Shown here: in pieces, positions 1 through 11,733 of the stretch
How the letters are laid out: every line of letters starts with the position of its first letter
Numbering within the stretch: position 1 is the first letter of the stretch
Source: Welwitschia mirabilis
Taxonomy: Eukaryota; Gnetophyta; Gnetopsida; Welwitschiales
Length of the DNA: 64,000 nt
Assembly (NCBI GenBank): GCA_051453625.1
Contig: JBOZIK010000001.1
Span: 61,451,946-61,515,945 of the forward strand
Direction: 5' to 3'
The notes under the pieces: model-generated
Databases searched by the model: none
What the model saw: the letters and a program-made list of their open reading frames with translations, nothing else
Told to the model about the DNA's origin: nothing
Translations under genes and position numbers: made by a program

Positions 1-699
1 TTGAAAAAAAGGGGAAAAAACTTTAGAGAGTACAAATTAAGAACAAGAAAAGAGTAAAAAAAAGTGGTGCATGAAGATCTTTCTTAAAATAGTTGAAGGA
101 ATGTTAATAAGAAGGAGTTTAGTCTTCAATTATTTTAAAAGAATAACATGTAAATGAGGTCTTTAACTTTTAGTTTAGTTTGAAAATGAATAACCTGTAA
201 AAGAAGTTTAGTTTTCAATCATTTATCTGGAGTACTGAAGTCCAAAATCCGCTTCCAATCGCTGTTGAAATCTGGAAATCACTATTGCAAAACGCTGTCA
301 AATCGTTTTTGAAGAAAACTGATAGAAATCACAATGAAAACCTCTTGAAATCGGTTTTGAAATCACTTTTCGGACTGCAAAATTGCTGTAGGGCGCTGAG
401 AGTTAGGGTTTTTGATAAAAATAGTCGTTGTTCGAACTAGAAAAGTGGTTGTCTGCGCTGTGGGAGGGTTTTTCTAAGTAAAACGTTTTTTGTTGTTGTG
501 TTTATAAAGAGCGATCCGCGGCTGTCTGAAATTGCGCGGATCGTAATCTCAAGATCTGCATTAGCATCGCGGATTTGCAGTTTGAAATCGTGCTTCTGCT
601 GGAAGCGCGATTTAACTCCGATCTGAAGCGCGCTGGGGCTGAGTGCGATCCAGAATCGCGCGGATCACGATCTGGATCCGCTTTGAAAATCTATGTTCC
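1..699. other. Non-coding, degenerate short repeats
   Basis: No gene is recognised. From about 240 to 400 the text repeats variants of AATCGCTnTTGAAATC. From about 500 to 690 it carries GC-richer variants built on GCGCGGATC and GATCCGC, in direct and inverted order. It lies upstream of the env-like ORF and is probably internal non-coding sequence of the same Sirevirus-like element. That assignment is inferred from position only. Confidence 0.4.
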
Positions 700-915
700 T
701 TGGATGTCCGACTCTCTCAGTCTTCAATTTTTTTTTGAGTTCTTACTCGGATGTCCCACTTTATTCCCTGGACGTCTGACTTTGTCAGCCTGCAATTTTC
801 CCGAGTTCTTGCTTGGACATCCTACTTCTCTTCCTGGACGTTTGGAGTTTTATATTTTGTCTTTTCCAAGTTAAAGCTCGGACATTCGAGTTTCGAGACT
901 AGATGTCTGGACTTT
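700..915. repeat. GGACGTC-type motif cluster upstream of env-like ORF
   Basis: About seven variants of GGA(C/T)GTC(C/T) occur here, for example TGGATGTCCGAC near 701, TGGACGTCTGAC near 769, GGACATCC near 815 and CGGACATTCGAG near 879. The same motif fills the U3 region of the LTRs at 2548 and 13245. The full form GGACGTCC is its own reverse complement. Its presence outside the LTR suggests a regulatory or RNA-structural role in this element family, or an older LTR remnant. Confidence 0.55.
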
Positions 916-1086
916 AAGGCAATACGGGACACTTACGCTCCATCCGCCTTCTTTTTAAAGGGTTTAACTCTTTCTTCTTGTTTGTTTTGAAAATTCATCT
1001 TGCTTCCCTCTTCCCACCTCCTTAGCACTCCATCTCTCTTGTCAATTTTCTCTCTTTCTCTCGTAAATCCAAGCCTTTCATCTGCA

Positions 1087-2144
1087 ATGCGAAGAACCAA
1101 GCTGGTTGCTCAGGGAAAAGAGAAAGAACTAATAGGATCCTCTTCAAAAAATTGGTTCCTCAGTGAAGAGCACAAGAAGTTCTGGCTCACCTGCTTTTCG
1201 AAAAGGTCCCTTGCTCCAGAGAGACGTATAGATTTTGAATCTTTTAGACATGAACTTCCAATTCTTCCCAAGTTTGAAGCTCTAGAACGACAATACGCTT
1301 TGGATCCTGACACTAGAGCCTTAGTTAAAATGGTAAGACTCCTTTATTGTAATGGTCACTTGGATAGACACAATGATAAGATTACATCTAGAGTCAATGA
1401 CAAAAATATAGAGATAACTCTAAATATGATATCTGAGGCCACTGGTTTTCCAAATGCGGGTAGCTTTTATAATATTAGCTCAATCTAAACTCTTGAAGAA
1501 GCAATTTCAAAAGATGAATTAACTCATGAATTATGTGGAAAACATGTGGAATGGAAGGCCAACATTCCTACCAATCAGTTGCAACCATTTTACAGAGTTA
1601 TTTATTAGATTTGAACTCACAACATTATTCCTAAACTTGGCCACAAGGATGAGGTGTCACTAGCTTGTGCTTATATCATGTATTGCATTGGGCAAGGTTT
1701 CAGATTTAACTTATGTAAATTATTTTGACATATATGAGCCAGTTTTTTTATTGCTACAAATGTCAGTCTCCCGTTCAATGGTTTCATACCGCTTTTTTGA
1801 TGAATCTAGAGTTTACCATTGATACGGATGAAGAGTTTGTGAAGGTGTAGAAACCATTGGATGCTTCTTTATTAAAGAAAATGAATATTTTTCCATAAAC
1901 CATTGGTCTAGCTCCTCAGCCTTCTCCTCCAAAAAGAAAAAAGGTCAGTGAGACTTCGACAACATCAGAAGTATCTAATGAAGTACTCCTTAAGACCATG
2001 CAGAAAATAGACCACAAATTGGATAGAATTTTATTCGGACTATCAGCTTATGGTTTTCATATTCCTCTTGGATTAGATGAAAAGGAAGAGCAGGCTCCAC
2101 CAACACCAGTACAGAGTCCCTCTTATGCAGAATCTTCTGATTAA
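1087..2144 (+). pseudogene. Decayed env-like third ORF of a Sirevirus-type copia element
   Basis: The frame opens at ATG 1087 and reads to a stop at 1486, then continues in the same frame with recognisable protein past further stops. The part HNIIPKLGHKDEVSLACAY (about 1620-1680) resembles the plant 'putative transposon protein' domain seen in third ORFs of plant retroelements. A frameshift falls at about 1690-1760. The C-terminal part is basic and then hydrophilic (KRKKVSETSTTSEV, then KTMQKIDHKLDRILFGLSAYG) and ends at 2144. Position fits: Sireviruses carry an env-like ORF between pol and the 3' LTR, and a polypurine tract and LTR follow about 400 bases downstream. No signal peptide or membrane segment is evident in what remains. 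The family call comes from motif memory plus context; the function of these ORFs is unproven. Confidence 0.6.
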
Positions 2145-2532
2145 TTGCCTATCCTCTCCTTCTATCTTTTTGTACTCTCTTGCTTCTACTCTTATTTCTT
2201 CTTAATAATGACAAGGCGGAGAATGTTTTTGTAATGAATTCTCAGCCTAAAAGAAAGCAAATTCCTGTTCTGAAGTGTCTACAAATCTATGCAAACAAAT
2301 GTCTGAATACGTTTATCATCAGTTTTTTAATGATATTATCTATCCGTGATCTACCAAGTTCAAGTACAGATAAATTTATGCTTCAGGCTGATTATGATGC
2401 TTGCAGGTCTTTGAACTTAGCAGTTATTTAAATAGGCATACAATTGAGGAGGAGCACAACAAAATTGTTATCAACCTCCTATTTAAAAATCATTTTTAAC
2501 ATAATTTTAGGCTTTTAGCATGTTGTCATCGT
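2145..2532. other. 3' untranslated part of Sirevirus-type element
   Basis: Between the env-like ORF and the polypurine tract there is no convincing gene. A short open frame at 2180-2431 matches nothing I recognise. Confidence 0.4.
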
Positions 2533-2547
2533 TAAAAAGGGGAAGAT
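2533..2547 (+). other. Polypurine tract
   Basis: The tract AAAAAGGGGAAGATTG abuts the TGTT start of the LTR. The pattern AAAAAGGGGGAGATTGTT is typical of Sirevirus and related copia elements, where it primes plus-strand DNA synthesis. Confidence 0.75.
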
Positions 2548-3556
2548 TGTTATGAAAACATCAAAAGTAAACAAGTTTCAATGATGAACACCAAGAAGCC
2601 TATAGAATTAGATGAAGCAGCATCAGGGGCATAAAAATGCTAAGTTCATCGAACCAATGTATGGTGGGACGTCCTACCATTCCCACTGGGACGATCGGTA
2701 CTGTCCTCAGATATAAGCAGAATAGCTTTCAAAGTGGGACGTCTGACAGATTAGTCTGGGACGTCCGATGAACAAACTTATTGTCCTTGGAGGAGTCAAA
2801 AGTGGGACATTCAAGTTTTTCTTTGGGACGTCTGCATAGTTCTCATGTCAAAGATTTGGGATGTCTGACATTCACCTCTAGACGTCCGAGTAGTTCCTAT
2901 GTTAAAAATGTGGGACTTCCGGCCTAATATGGGATGTCTAATCAAAGGAACGTTATAGTGGAACTTTAGATCCGTTTGGCTGCCCAACGCGCTTTTCCAA
3001 TATAAAAAAGGGTCACTATTGGTCTGCAATGTGTTTTCCAATGCATCATTTCTTTCAAGGCAGACTACAACAACTATTTTGTAGAAAAAGTTTAAATAGA
3101 ATGCTTGTGCAGTTGTACTTATATTGTATCATCTTGTATTCAGAGAGAACTACTCTGAGCTAAATTGGCTATCATGTTCTTGTATATTCGAGATTGTTGA
3201 TGTACTATGCATTGTCAAGGCACCTTTCGATCAGATCCTCTCTCTCAGACACTTCTGATTTGATTGCTCACCGAGTTGAGCTTTGTTATATTCTCCTGCC
3301 TTTTTCCAGATGTGAAGAAGAAAAAGGAGGTGATTGTGTAAACCTATTAAGCTAATAGAACTAGGAGGTTGATAGTAGTTTCTGCCCCCTAAAAGTGGAG
3401 TAGGGCGATTGTCGAATTACTATAAATTCTGGTGTCTTCATCTTTAGCCTTTCCTTTTACTAAAGTTTTCAATATCTTTTGTGATCTTAAGGCTATTTGC
3501 AATTAATTTTTTAAATACTCTATTCAACCCACCCCAAGCATATTTCGATCCTAACA
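2548..3556 (+). repeat. 3' LTR of Sirevirus-type copia element (copy 1)
   Basis: The LTR begins TGTTATGAAAAC just after the polypurine tract and ends GATCCTAACA, giving 1,009 bases with TG...CA ends. U3 (about 2660-2945) carries some ten copies of a GGGACGTC motif. A TATAAAAAA sequence lies near 3001. The R/U5 part holds the block AGTGGAGTAGGGCGATTG then ACTATAAATTCTGG (about 3395-3435), shared with the LTRs ending near 14385 and 59253. The 5' partner lies outside the window, so no target duplication can be checked. What follows is pol of another copia element, so this element probably inserted into it. Confidence 0.75.
2660..2945. promoter_or_regulatory. GGACGTCC palindrome array in LTR U3
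   Basis: Seen directly: GGGACGTCC near 2671 and 2759, GGGACGTCTG near 2734 and 2825, AGACGTCCGAG near 2880, and mutated forms such as GGGATGTCTGAC near 2858. The core GACGTC contains ACGT, the core bound by plant bZIP factors (C-box). Conserved palindromic repeats in Sirevirus non-coding regions are documented in other plants. A role as binding sites here is inference. Confidence 0.6.
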
Positions 3557-3600
3557 TGTTTTATAGGTCATAGGAGAGCATTCGGAAAAAGGAAAGTTCC

Positions 3601-4636
3601 AATTCTCGCACCTTGTACAAGCATGAACATGTTGATGATGATGAAAGGCATAATACACATGGGGAAAAAGTCCAGCTTGAACTAAACGAGCCTGGAGAGG
3701 AAAGCTTAAGTTCTGAAACTGAATTTGAGTTTGATGATAATGGAACCCAAACTCTAGTGCATTGGGTTCGTAGATCCACTAAAGTTACCAAGCAAATTGA
3801 AAGGTATTCTCCATCCTCACATTATGTGTTGTTTATAGATAAGGGAGAACCTGAATCCTTTGAAGAAGCTTTTTCTTCTTCTGAATCTCATAAATGGAAA
3901 GCTGCAAGGGAAGAAGAAATGAAATCCCTCGAACAAAATCATACTTGGGATTTGGTTCCCTTCCCTAAAGAGAAAGGATCAGTAAGATCTTGGTAGGTGT
4001 ATGTTATCAAAAAAGAGGCTGATTGTGAACAATGCTACAAAGCACGATTGGTGGTAAAAAGGTACAGCCAAAACCCAGGTATTGATTTTACAAAAAATCT
4101 CTCACCTATTATGAAACACCTCTATTTGGATTTTGTTTGGCATGGTTGCCTGTTTAGATTTGGAGTTAGAGCAATTAGACATTAAAACAGCTTTTTGCAT
4201 GGTGATCTAGAAGAGGAAATTTATATGCATATACTAGAGGGATTGGAAGTGGAAAATAGAAATCTGGTTTGCGGGTGGAAGAAGGCTTGAAACAAGCACC
4301 TTGTCAATGGTACAAGAAGCTTGATGATTTTATGCAAAAAAAGGGATACTCCAAATGTGATTATGATCATTGTGTGTACCTTTACATAAGTACTTTAGGT
4401 ATGATTGTCATTCTTATGTTATATGTTGATGATATGTTGGTTGCTGGAAATAACATAAAAGAAATCAAAAGATTGAAGCATGAAATATCCAAGATTTTTG
4501 CTACTAAAGATTTTGGACCAACAAAACAAATCCTTGGAATGAGGATTGTCAGAGATAGATCACATTGCAGGTTGTGGTTAAGTCAATCTGAATATATTGG
4601 CAAAGTTTTGAAATGTTTTAACATGGTAGATTGTAA
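3601..4636 (+). pseudogene. Ty1/copia pol fragment (integrase tail and reverse transcriptase)
   Basis: Three consecutive frames read as copia pol. The first (about 3601-3996) holds SHKWKAAREEEMKSLEQN and TWDLVPFPKEKG, the usual entry into the reverse transcriptase. The second (3997-4185) holds YKARLVVKRYSQNPGIDFT. The third (4269-4636) holds GLKQAPCQWYKKLDDFM and the catalytic box LYVDDML. Stop codons at 3994 and about 4183 and a frameshift before 4269 break it. The sequence ends in an N gap just after SEYIGKVLKCFNM, so the RNase H part is missing. The wording of the domain is closer to Tork/TNT-type elements than to Sireviruses. It abuts the LTR ending at 3556, which suggests it was the target of that insertion. 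Confidence 0.85.
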
Positions 4637-4736
4637 NNNNNNNNNNNNNNNNNNNNNNNNNNNNNNNNNNNNNNNNNNNNNNNNNNNNNNNNNNNNNNNN
4701 NNNNNNNNNNNNNNNNNNNNNNNNNNNNNNNNNNNN
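4637..4736. other. Assembly gap (100 N)
   Basis: Run of 100 N, a conventional unknown-length gap. It truncates the copia reverse transcriptase. Confidence 0.98.
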
Positions 4737-5611
4737 TTATCCAACATAAAATGTTGACATTACTTATACTTAAATATCCCAACACAATCTAGAAAGGTTC
4801 TCCCCTTTTCCCTAAGTTTTTGTCCTTTTTATTTTAAATACCTGAAGGAGTTAAAGCATAACCTCCTTTTACAACATTATGAAAAAGGGGGGTCAACATT
4901 AAAACATAACATTACAATATAAACAAGACAAATTTGGCTTCACTTTCTAACACAGATATTTCTAGAATAGCATTCTGTAAGCATGCTAGAAAAGGTAAAC
5001 TTAATGCGAGATCCCCAGTCATACAGATAGAACAGAAGAATATGCCCCATTGCTGTTGAATTATCATGTTAATATCCTAAGGTTGTTAAATTAGTGTTTG
5101 CATTAGTAGCACATTTCAGCTCTATTTTCAGTTTATTTAACATTCACCACCAAGGCCGATTTCTAAACAAACATTAAAATACAGAAGACATTAACTGAAA
5201 TGCACAACTGGATAATGTTTGCTTGATTTTTATGTTGACAGACAGAGCTTTCGTAAGACAATCTATACTCAAAATTGCTTGCCTACATCCTGTGGGAACT
5301 TCTGTTCCATATAGTTCTATGTGTTGGCAACCCAAGACACATCTTCCATTTATTCAGTAACTTGAGGAGCAAAGGTGTGAGGTCCTTGCCAAAACTGCAG
5401 AATCATGTGTGCCTTCATATGCCATATTTTACAGAGAACCGTGTGTGCTTATTCAATCAAATGGTCATTAATGTTCATAGAGGGCTAGCCCATAGGTGTC
5501 AAAACATTTGAAAGGAATGTTTTAGACTGTACAAGCAGCTTCTTGAGCTAGAGTCTTGAAATATTCTTAACATTTCATGTCGTTAATGTTGCAAATATTT
5601 GCTTGACATTT
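4737..5611. other. Non-coding, nothing recognised
   Basis: AT-rich sequence without a supported gene. A short open frame at 5275-5511 matches no family I know. Confidence 0.5.
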
Positions 5612-6500
5612 TGTGGAATCAAAATAACCTTTAGAGGTGGAGAGGCTGAGTAGGGTTGTCAAAAATTATTTTAGCAACTAATGCTACTCAAAGAGTAAAA
5701 CATAATATGGAACAAATATGCCACAAGTAAAATTGTAGGTGCAGCCAGAGAAATGCACAAGACACAATATTTATAGTGGGTCAGGTTAAACCCTACTCCA
5801 CTCTTGAGAGACAACCAACAACCAAGATTGTCCCAGATCTTCGTTACTTTACTCATCCGTAGGTTTTTAAGGCTAACCTTCAACCTTTAGAAAGCAGACT
5901 TTTGCAGGCTAGCTCTCAACCTTCAAAAAACTTTAGAATGTGAGTGACAAAATGTAGGCCTCAGTGCTCTGAATCACTCAGATGTAAGTACACATAGGAG
6001 AGCCTTACAATACAAAGGTAGGTGCGAAGACAGTACAATGATGGAAAAGGGTAGGCTTGTTAGATCAAGGGTACAATTCACTTTTTGATGATTGATGCAT
6101 CAGCTCTTTGAGTTTTTCAGTAGGCTTTTTGAATGAAACCTTAAAAAATAGATGTTGGAAAGCTAGGAGGAGTTTTGACATTTACGGCGGATAAATTAAG
6201 TGAGGCAATGGCTAGAAAAGGTCTTTCAAATTTGTCGTCTGCGCCAGTTCAGTTGCCTCTGTGATTCGTCTAGTCGACCTTATTTCATGATTCCATACAA
6301 TACGGTCAAGCCCCTCTAGATTTAGACACATCCAGGTTTAGTCACCCCAAGGGTGACCTGGTCAATCAGAAGTTTGAGTCTTTGGATAGAAAGTGAACCA
6401 ACTAAGATCGGAACGTGTCCAAGTTTTGACTATCTTTCAGTTATGAATCCTTTATCTTCTTGCATCTGTAAAATCACATTCCATTCTAGAAGGATCACAT
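5612..6500 (-). repeat. LTR-like relic related to the Sirevirus-type LTRs, inverted
   Basis: Read on the minus strand, about 5830 to 5740 gives AGAGTGGAGTAGGGTTTAAC then CCCACTATAAATATTGTGTC, followed by GTGCATTTC. This matches the R/U5 block of the LTRs at 2548, 13245 and 58163. The minus-strand end CCTCTAAAGG...GATTCCACA (about 5637-5612) parallels their ends. The high-coordinate boundary (about 6500) is uncertain. GGACGTCC motifs are not obvious, so it is a diverged subfamily. No internal region is attached, and it may be a solo LTR. Confidence 0.45.
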
Positions 6501-6838
6501 TAGTTTGACATCAATTTGCAATAAAAGTCCTTTTTACCTTTGAGCCTTGAATTTTAGCATTTTTTATGAATGCCATTTTCAGTGACAAATTTGTTTTTAG
6601 ATACTTGCATTACCGTTGTCATTTTCAGTAATAATTTTATGATTCATGTCATTGGTTATGTTGCTGTTTGTGCTTTCACTGTGTATCAAGGCTTCCATCT
6701 TGGTGGATTGCCTTCTGTGCAATACTATGTCTAAGAACACTCAGAAAATCTTATTTTGCCTCTAATGAAAATTCAATTCTTGCATAATTATAATATCCAA
6801 GAATGCTGCATTCTCTAATGTAACTGCTTATGTATCAG
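6501..6838. other. Intron-like sequence upstream of FabG exon
   Basis: AT-rich, without a gene. It ends in TATCAG at the acceptor of the first recognised exon. The preceding exon, which should carry the TGxxxGIG cofactor motif, is not recognised in the window. Confidence 0.5.
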
Positions 6839-7898
<1,060 letters not shown>

Positions 7899-9017
7899 GT
7901 TAACTTCAGTCCTCCTCCTCCTTTTACTTTTGGGATTGAGCTTAGAGGAATTATTTTCCTGTTTTGCATTACAGAATACGATTTGTATGTAAGAGTCTGC
8001 AAATGAGATTTTCGGATGACATTTTGGATTCCTTTCTTTTTGGATGGATCAATTTTTTTAAAAGGCAAGTTTCACATTTTTGTTGTCAACAATTTGGCAT
8101 CTTTGGATAGATTTGAAATTGAAGAAAATTTGAAAGATAAGTGGAAATATTAAAACCACATAAAAAGGAGAATTTCGTAACTCAAGTAAAAATGAACGAG
8201 TTATAGCATTGTAGGTTTTTGCTGTGACTTAGTAAAGTGTCTCGTCATTCTTTGTGTGTCTTAAAATTAACAGCATGTCATGTTCTATGACATTCTAAAA
8301 TTGAATTCTCTGAACATCCCATCGATAATGTTTTGAACTGTGAAAATGGCAAATTCATGTTTGTTCAGTAATGATGCCTCTTAAAATAATAATCGCTATG
8401 TCCATTCTTGAAATCTGAAAGAAAATCTAAAACTGCTTTTTCTGAAATTCTTATGACATAATGTGTAATTCAAAGTTGTGTAGAGGAGGTACCACATACC
8501 AGACCTGATTCGATGCCAGAATGTCTCAATTTGTCTAGAGAAAAATAGTAATAGAATCAATGAAAATGTTTTCAAAAACAAATGCAGCATATAAGGAGAT
8601 GAACAAACATGAAATGAAAAGCACATAGAAGAGGAAGGTTCAGCCTTTTTCTAGACTATGTCCTTGAGAACCTAGTGAAGAGATTCTATTAGCAGCCAAA
8701 AACTTCAGAGAATACAAAGTAACCACTGAGCACCTCACACCACATTCTCAATATCTTGAGGGATATGTATATATAAAAGAGAAAGATTTAAGGTAATCTA
8801 GGAAGCAAACCCTCAAAACCTCCTAAGCACCATATTCCCACACCCTTCACCGTGCCTTTTTAGGTTACAATTTATTGACTAACCACCCCAAAGTGATTTT
8901 ACAATCCAATCTATGGTCTACAATTGTGTGGAGTTAACCTAAGAATATTACAAAAAAGGGAATAAAAGCAGAATTTGGCTTTATATTACAATTGAGAATC
9001 CATTTTTATGGCGTTCT
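7899..9017. other. Putative FabG intron or 3' flank, nothing recognised
   Basis: It begins with a GT donor (GGTTAAC) after the last exon. No later FabG exon is visible. No gene or repeat is supported. Confidence 0.45.
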
Positions 9018-9123
9018 TGTCAGGTATGCGGTCTCCATGGCTAGCCCGATAAGTGGGTAAATATGAAGGGTTCTAGATTCCATCTAATTCATGGCTTTTG
9101 GTGTGATGGGAAAGGGACCAACA
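9018..9123 (+). repeat. 106-bp LTR of a copia element
   Basis: It aligns from end to end, at identical length, with the two LTRs of the TRIM at 24393-24705: TGTCAGGTATGCGGTC at the start, AAGTGGGTAAATATGA in the middle, and TGGCTTTTGGTGTGATGG then GGGACCAACA at the end. The next bases, AGTGCTACCAAAGC, sit where a primer binding site should be and resemble TGGTATCAGAGC only weakly. A copia gag starts about 90 bases later, so this is a 5' LTR. Confidence 0.8.
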
Positions 9124-9210
9124 AGTGCTACCAAAGCAAGGTTTGAAGTGCTCGCGCTTGTGGCAAATTTTTTTGGGGGTTGCAGATTGAAGCGCTAGGG
9201 TTTGTACAAG

Positions 9211-9988
9211 ATGGAACGCTTGTCAACGACGGACAGATTGGTTGGAGTCAAGGATTGGGGAAATTGGAAAATCCTAATGGAGGATGTTCTCTTCTCGAAG
9301 GATTACAATGTTATCAAATCAAAGGTTGAAGCGAAAGTAGCATCCGGATTGTTAGATGTTGATTGGTTGGAGAAATACCCTAATGAAGAATGGGAAAAAC
9401 TCAACTGAAAATCTATCATCACAATCCGTCTGTGTCTTGACAATAGTATGCTTAGAACGTACAGAGGAATCACTGAGGCACATGTTTTATGGAAAACGTT
9501 AAATGAATGGTATGGCCAGCCCACTGGAATGAACAAATATTATACTATTAATAGAGTTTTCAAGATTAAAATGAAGGAAGTCAGTCTTTGCAAAGTCATT
9601 TGGATAAGATGAATGGCTTGTTTGCTCAGACTGATGATCTGGGTATAAATTTCAAAGAATTGGGTTGTTGCTGTGTTGAATTCCTTACTAGAATCCTAGG
9701 AAACGGTTCAGACTACGTTGATTGTTGCTTCTAGAACTTCATCATCTCTCAATACTGTTATTTCAAAGTTGCTGGACGCAGATAAGACTAAGATTGAAGA
9801 TGCCCCCTAGTGAAGCCTTGGCTGTTAGAAAGGTTCGTTCATACAAAAGAGACGATGCCCGTGGACATAGCAAGAGTAGAGGCAAATTTGTTGGCAGAAG
9901 TGAAGTTGTTTGCTTGTGTTGTAAGAAGGAGGGTCATCTGCACAAGGACTGTTATGCCATGCAAAATAAGAAGGACGATAGTTGGTGA
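9211..9988 (+). pseudogene. Ty1/copia gag, decayed
   Basis: It starts at ATG 9211 with MERLSTTDRLVGVKDWGNWK, the usual W-x-x-W opening of copia gag. It reads to a stop at 9406 and continues in frame through RLCLDNSMLRTYRGITEA and ALWKTLNEWYG-type sequence (the residue before LWK is V here). After frameshifts, a zinc knuckle CLCCKKEGHLHKDC (CX2CX4HX4C) appears at about 9910-9955 and the frame ends at 9988. No protease, integrase or reverse transcriptase follows, so the element is truncated after gag. The 106-bp LTR directly upstream links it to the TRIM family at 24393. Confidence 0.8.
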
Positions 9989-10852
9989 ATTCCATAACCA
10001 TACCACATATATGCAGCAAATCAAGCATAGCAAATTGTGTGGTTGGTTCAACTCATGTTTATAAGATGTGAGCTTCAATGTCATGGGTTAAAGTCCTACC
10101 GTGAGCCATATGGCTTCTGGTTTTACCAATGTATTCAAGCGCACAAAGCACAGGCTTCAATGTCTGAAGTATGAAGTACATGCGAGACTTAGACATTTGG
10201 TGGCAAACTCTCTAACCAACTGAGGGCACTTATGGGATTTCATCTAGCAACATATCCATTTTTGAAAGTCATGCATGCCTCACCACTCTTGTTTTCAGAT
10301 AACCCCCAGACTTGTCCCAATATTAGCTCTTGGACTTGCATGCCGATAGTTGAGAGTGGAAAGAATGTGGGTTTGCTCAACCATCAGAAGCAGGGATAAA
10401 GCATGTGTGCATGGTTGATTTTGACTTTTAATGACCAATATAACATATGTAACAATGTGTCCTTTCCAAAGCCCTTTGAGGTTTTGAGGTTTCTAATTAG
10501 TATGCAAGATGTATTTATGTAGAATTGTGGGCTTGCATTTCGAGGCCTAAGACCATTACAAGCATTATTAGCATTTTCTTGTCAACAAGAGGATGAACTT
10601 TTACTTATTGTGTGGGGTTGTTTGTCTTACAATCATGTTACTTCTTAATGCTGCATAATTACTCTTGATGTGGTTTTAATTCATTATCCTAATCCTAGTT
10701 TCCAAGCATCGGACGAGAAGTACAACCATCAAACCAAGATGATTTCTGACCTGTGGGCTACAGGCTAGGAATTAGAGCAAACATCCAGGGAATTTTTCTA
10801 GAGGACCTAATGAAGAGCACCCACCACATGCCTTGGACAATTGCGCTTCCTA
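9989..10852. other. Non-coding, nothing recognised
   Basis: No gene or repeat family is supported. This is probably decayed retroelement sequence after the truncated gag. Confidence 0.4.
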
Positions 10853-10963
10853 CTTCTAGAGCAATGTGAGGAATTGATGGATCTACCCCTCTTCCTAGAG
10901 GATGCTTCTAAGGAAGACAAAGGAGAGAAGCATGAGGATGATGGGGATGATGATGTATTCTGA
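10853..10963 (+). pseudogene. C-terminal end of an unrecognised retroelement ORF
   Basis: An open frame ends LMDLPLFLEDASKEDKGEKH followed by a run of acidic residues and TGA at 10961. Acidic tails of this sort close some plant gypsy polyproteins, and LTR-like sequence starts at about 10954, overlapping the stop. No catalytic domain is visible upstream, so the lineage is unknown. Confidence 0.35.
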
Positions 10964-11733
10964 GGTGAAATTTAGATGTACATTCCCATTATAATATTAT
11001 GTTTCAACATTGACTCTATTATTGTAAAAGTCGCCCGTGTTATAACATCATCTTGAAAGCCTTAAAACAAAGTTCAATTAAAGGGGTTAGGTCTAGAGGT
11101 GTGTATAATTCTAAAGGTTTCTAGAAGGATCTATATGTCCACCATTATAATATTATGTTTTAACATTGACTCTCTTATTGTAAAAATCGATCGTGTTATA
11201 ACATCATCTTGAAAGCCTTAAAACAAAGTTCAATTAAAGGGGTTAGGTCTTGAGGTGTTTATAATTCTAAAGGTTTCTACAAGGTTCTATATGTCCAAAG
11301 GTTTTGAGAGAGTTCTAGGGATTTCTAGAAGGTTCTATTGTAGTATTATTTAAAGTCCCTTTGAAGTTGTTTTATGTATTATGCCGTTGCATCCAATGAG
11401 CATTTTGTGAAAGGATCTCATCGTATTGTATTGTGAAGCCAAATTTATATTTACATTCCCTTTATAATGTTATATTTTAGAATTATCTATTTCTTGTCAT
11501 AAAAGTTGATTGTGTTAGTAAGTCACCTTGCGAGTATTAACATCGAGTTCAAATAAAGGATATACGTGTAGAGGCCTCTAAAGGGTTCTTTACTTCTAGA
11601 GATTTCTAGAATGTTTTATAGATCTAGATATTTGGAGGTGGTTCCATCGTTCTATGGGTTTCTAGAAGCAACTACCCTTGCACCATTTAAACCTACTTTG
11701 AGGTTGTGTTATTTATTGTGGTGTTGTGTTTTT
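10954..11733 (+). repeat. Cluster of truncated LTR-like repeats with 156-bp tandem unit
   Basis: Starts of one repeat family recur at 10954 (TGTATTCTGAGGTGAAATTT) and 11427 (TGTATTGTGAAGCCAAATTT). Within it, ATAATATTATGTTT recurs at 10991 and 11147, a period of 156, and the text between, including AAAGCCTTAAAACAAAGTTC, is nearly identical in both units. Copies further along are diverged. The pattern fits unequal recombination or repeated insertion of one LTR family, whose fuller copies are at 11734 and 32665. Confidence 0.6.

Noticed and set aside
3561-3791. Minus-strand frames overlapping the copia pol fragment (also 2811-3041)
   Set aside because: Antisense to clear retroelement sequence, without family features.
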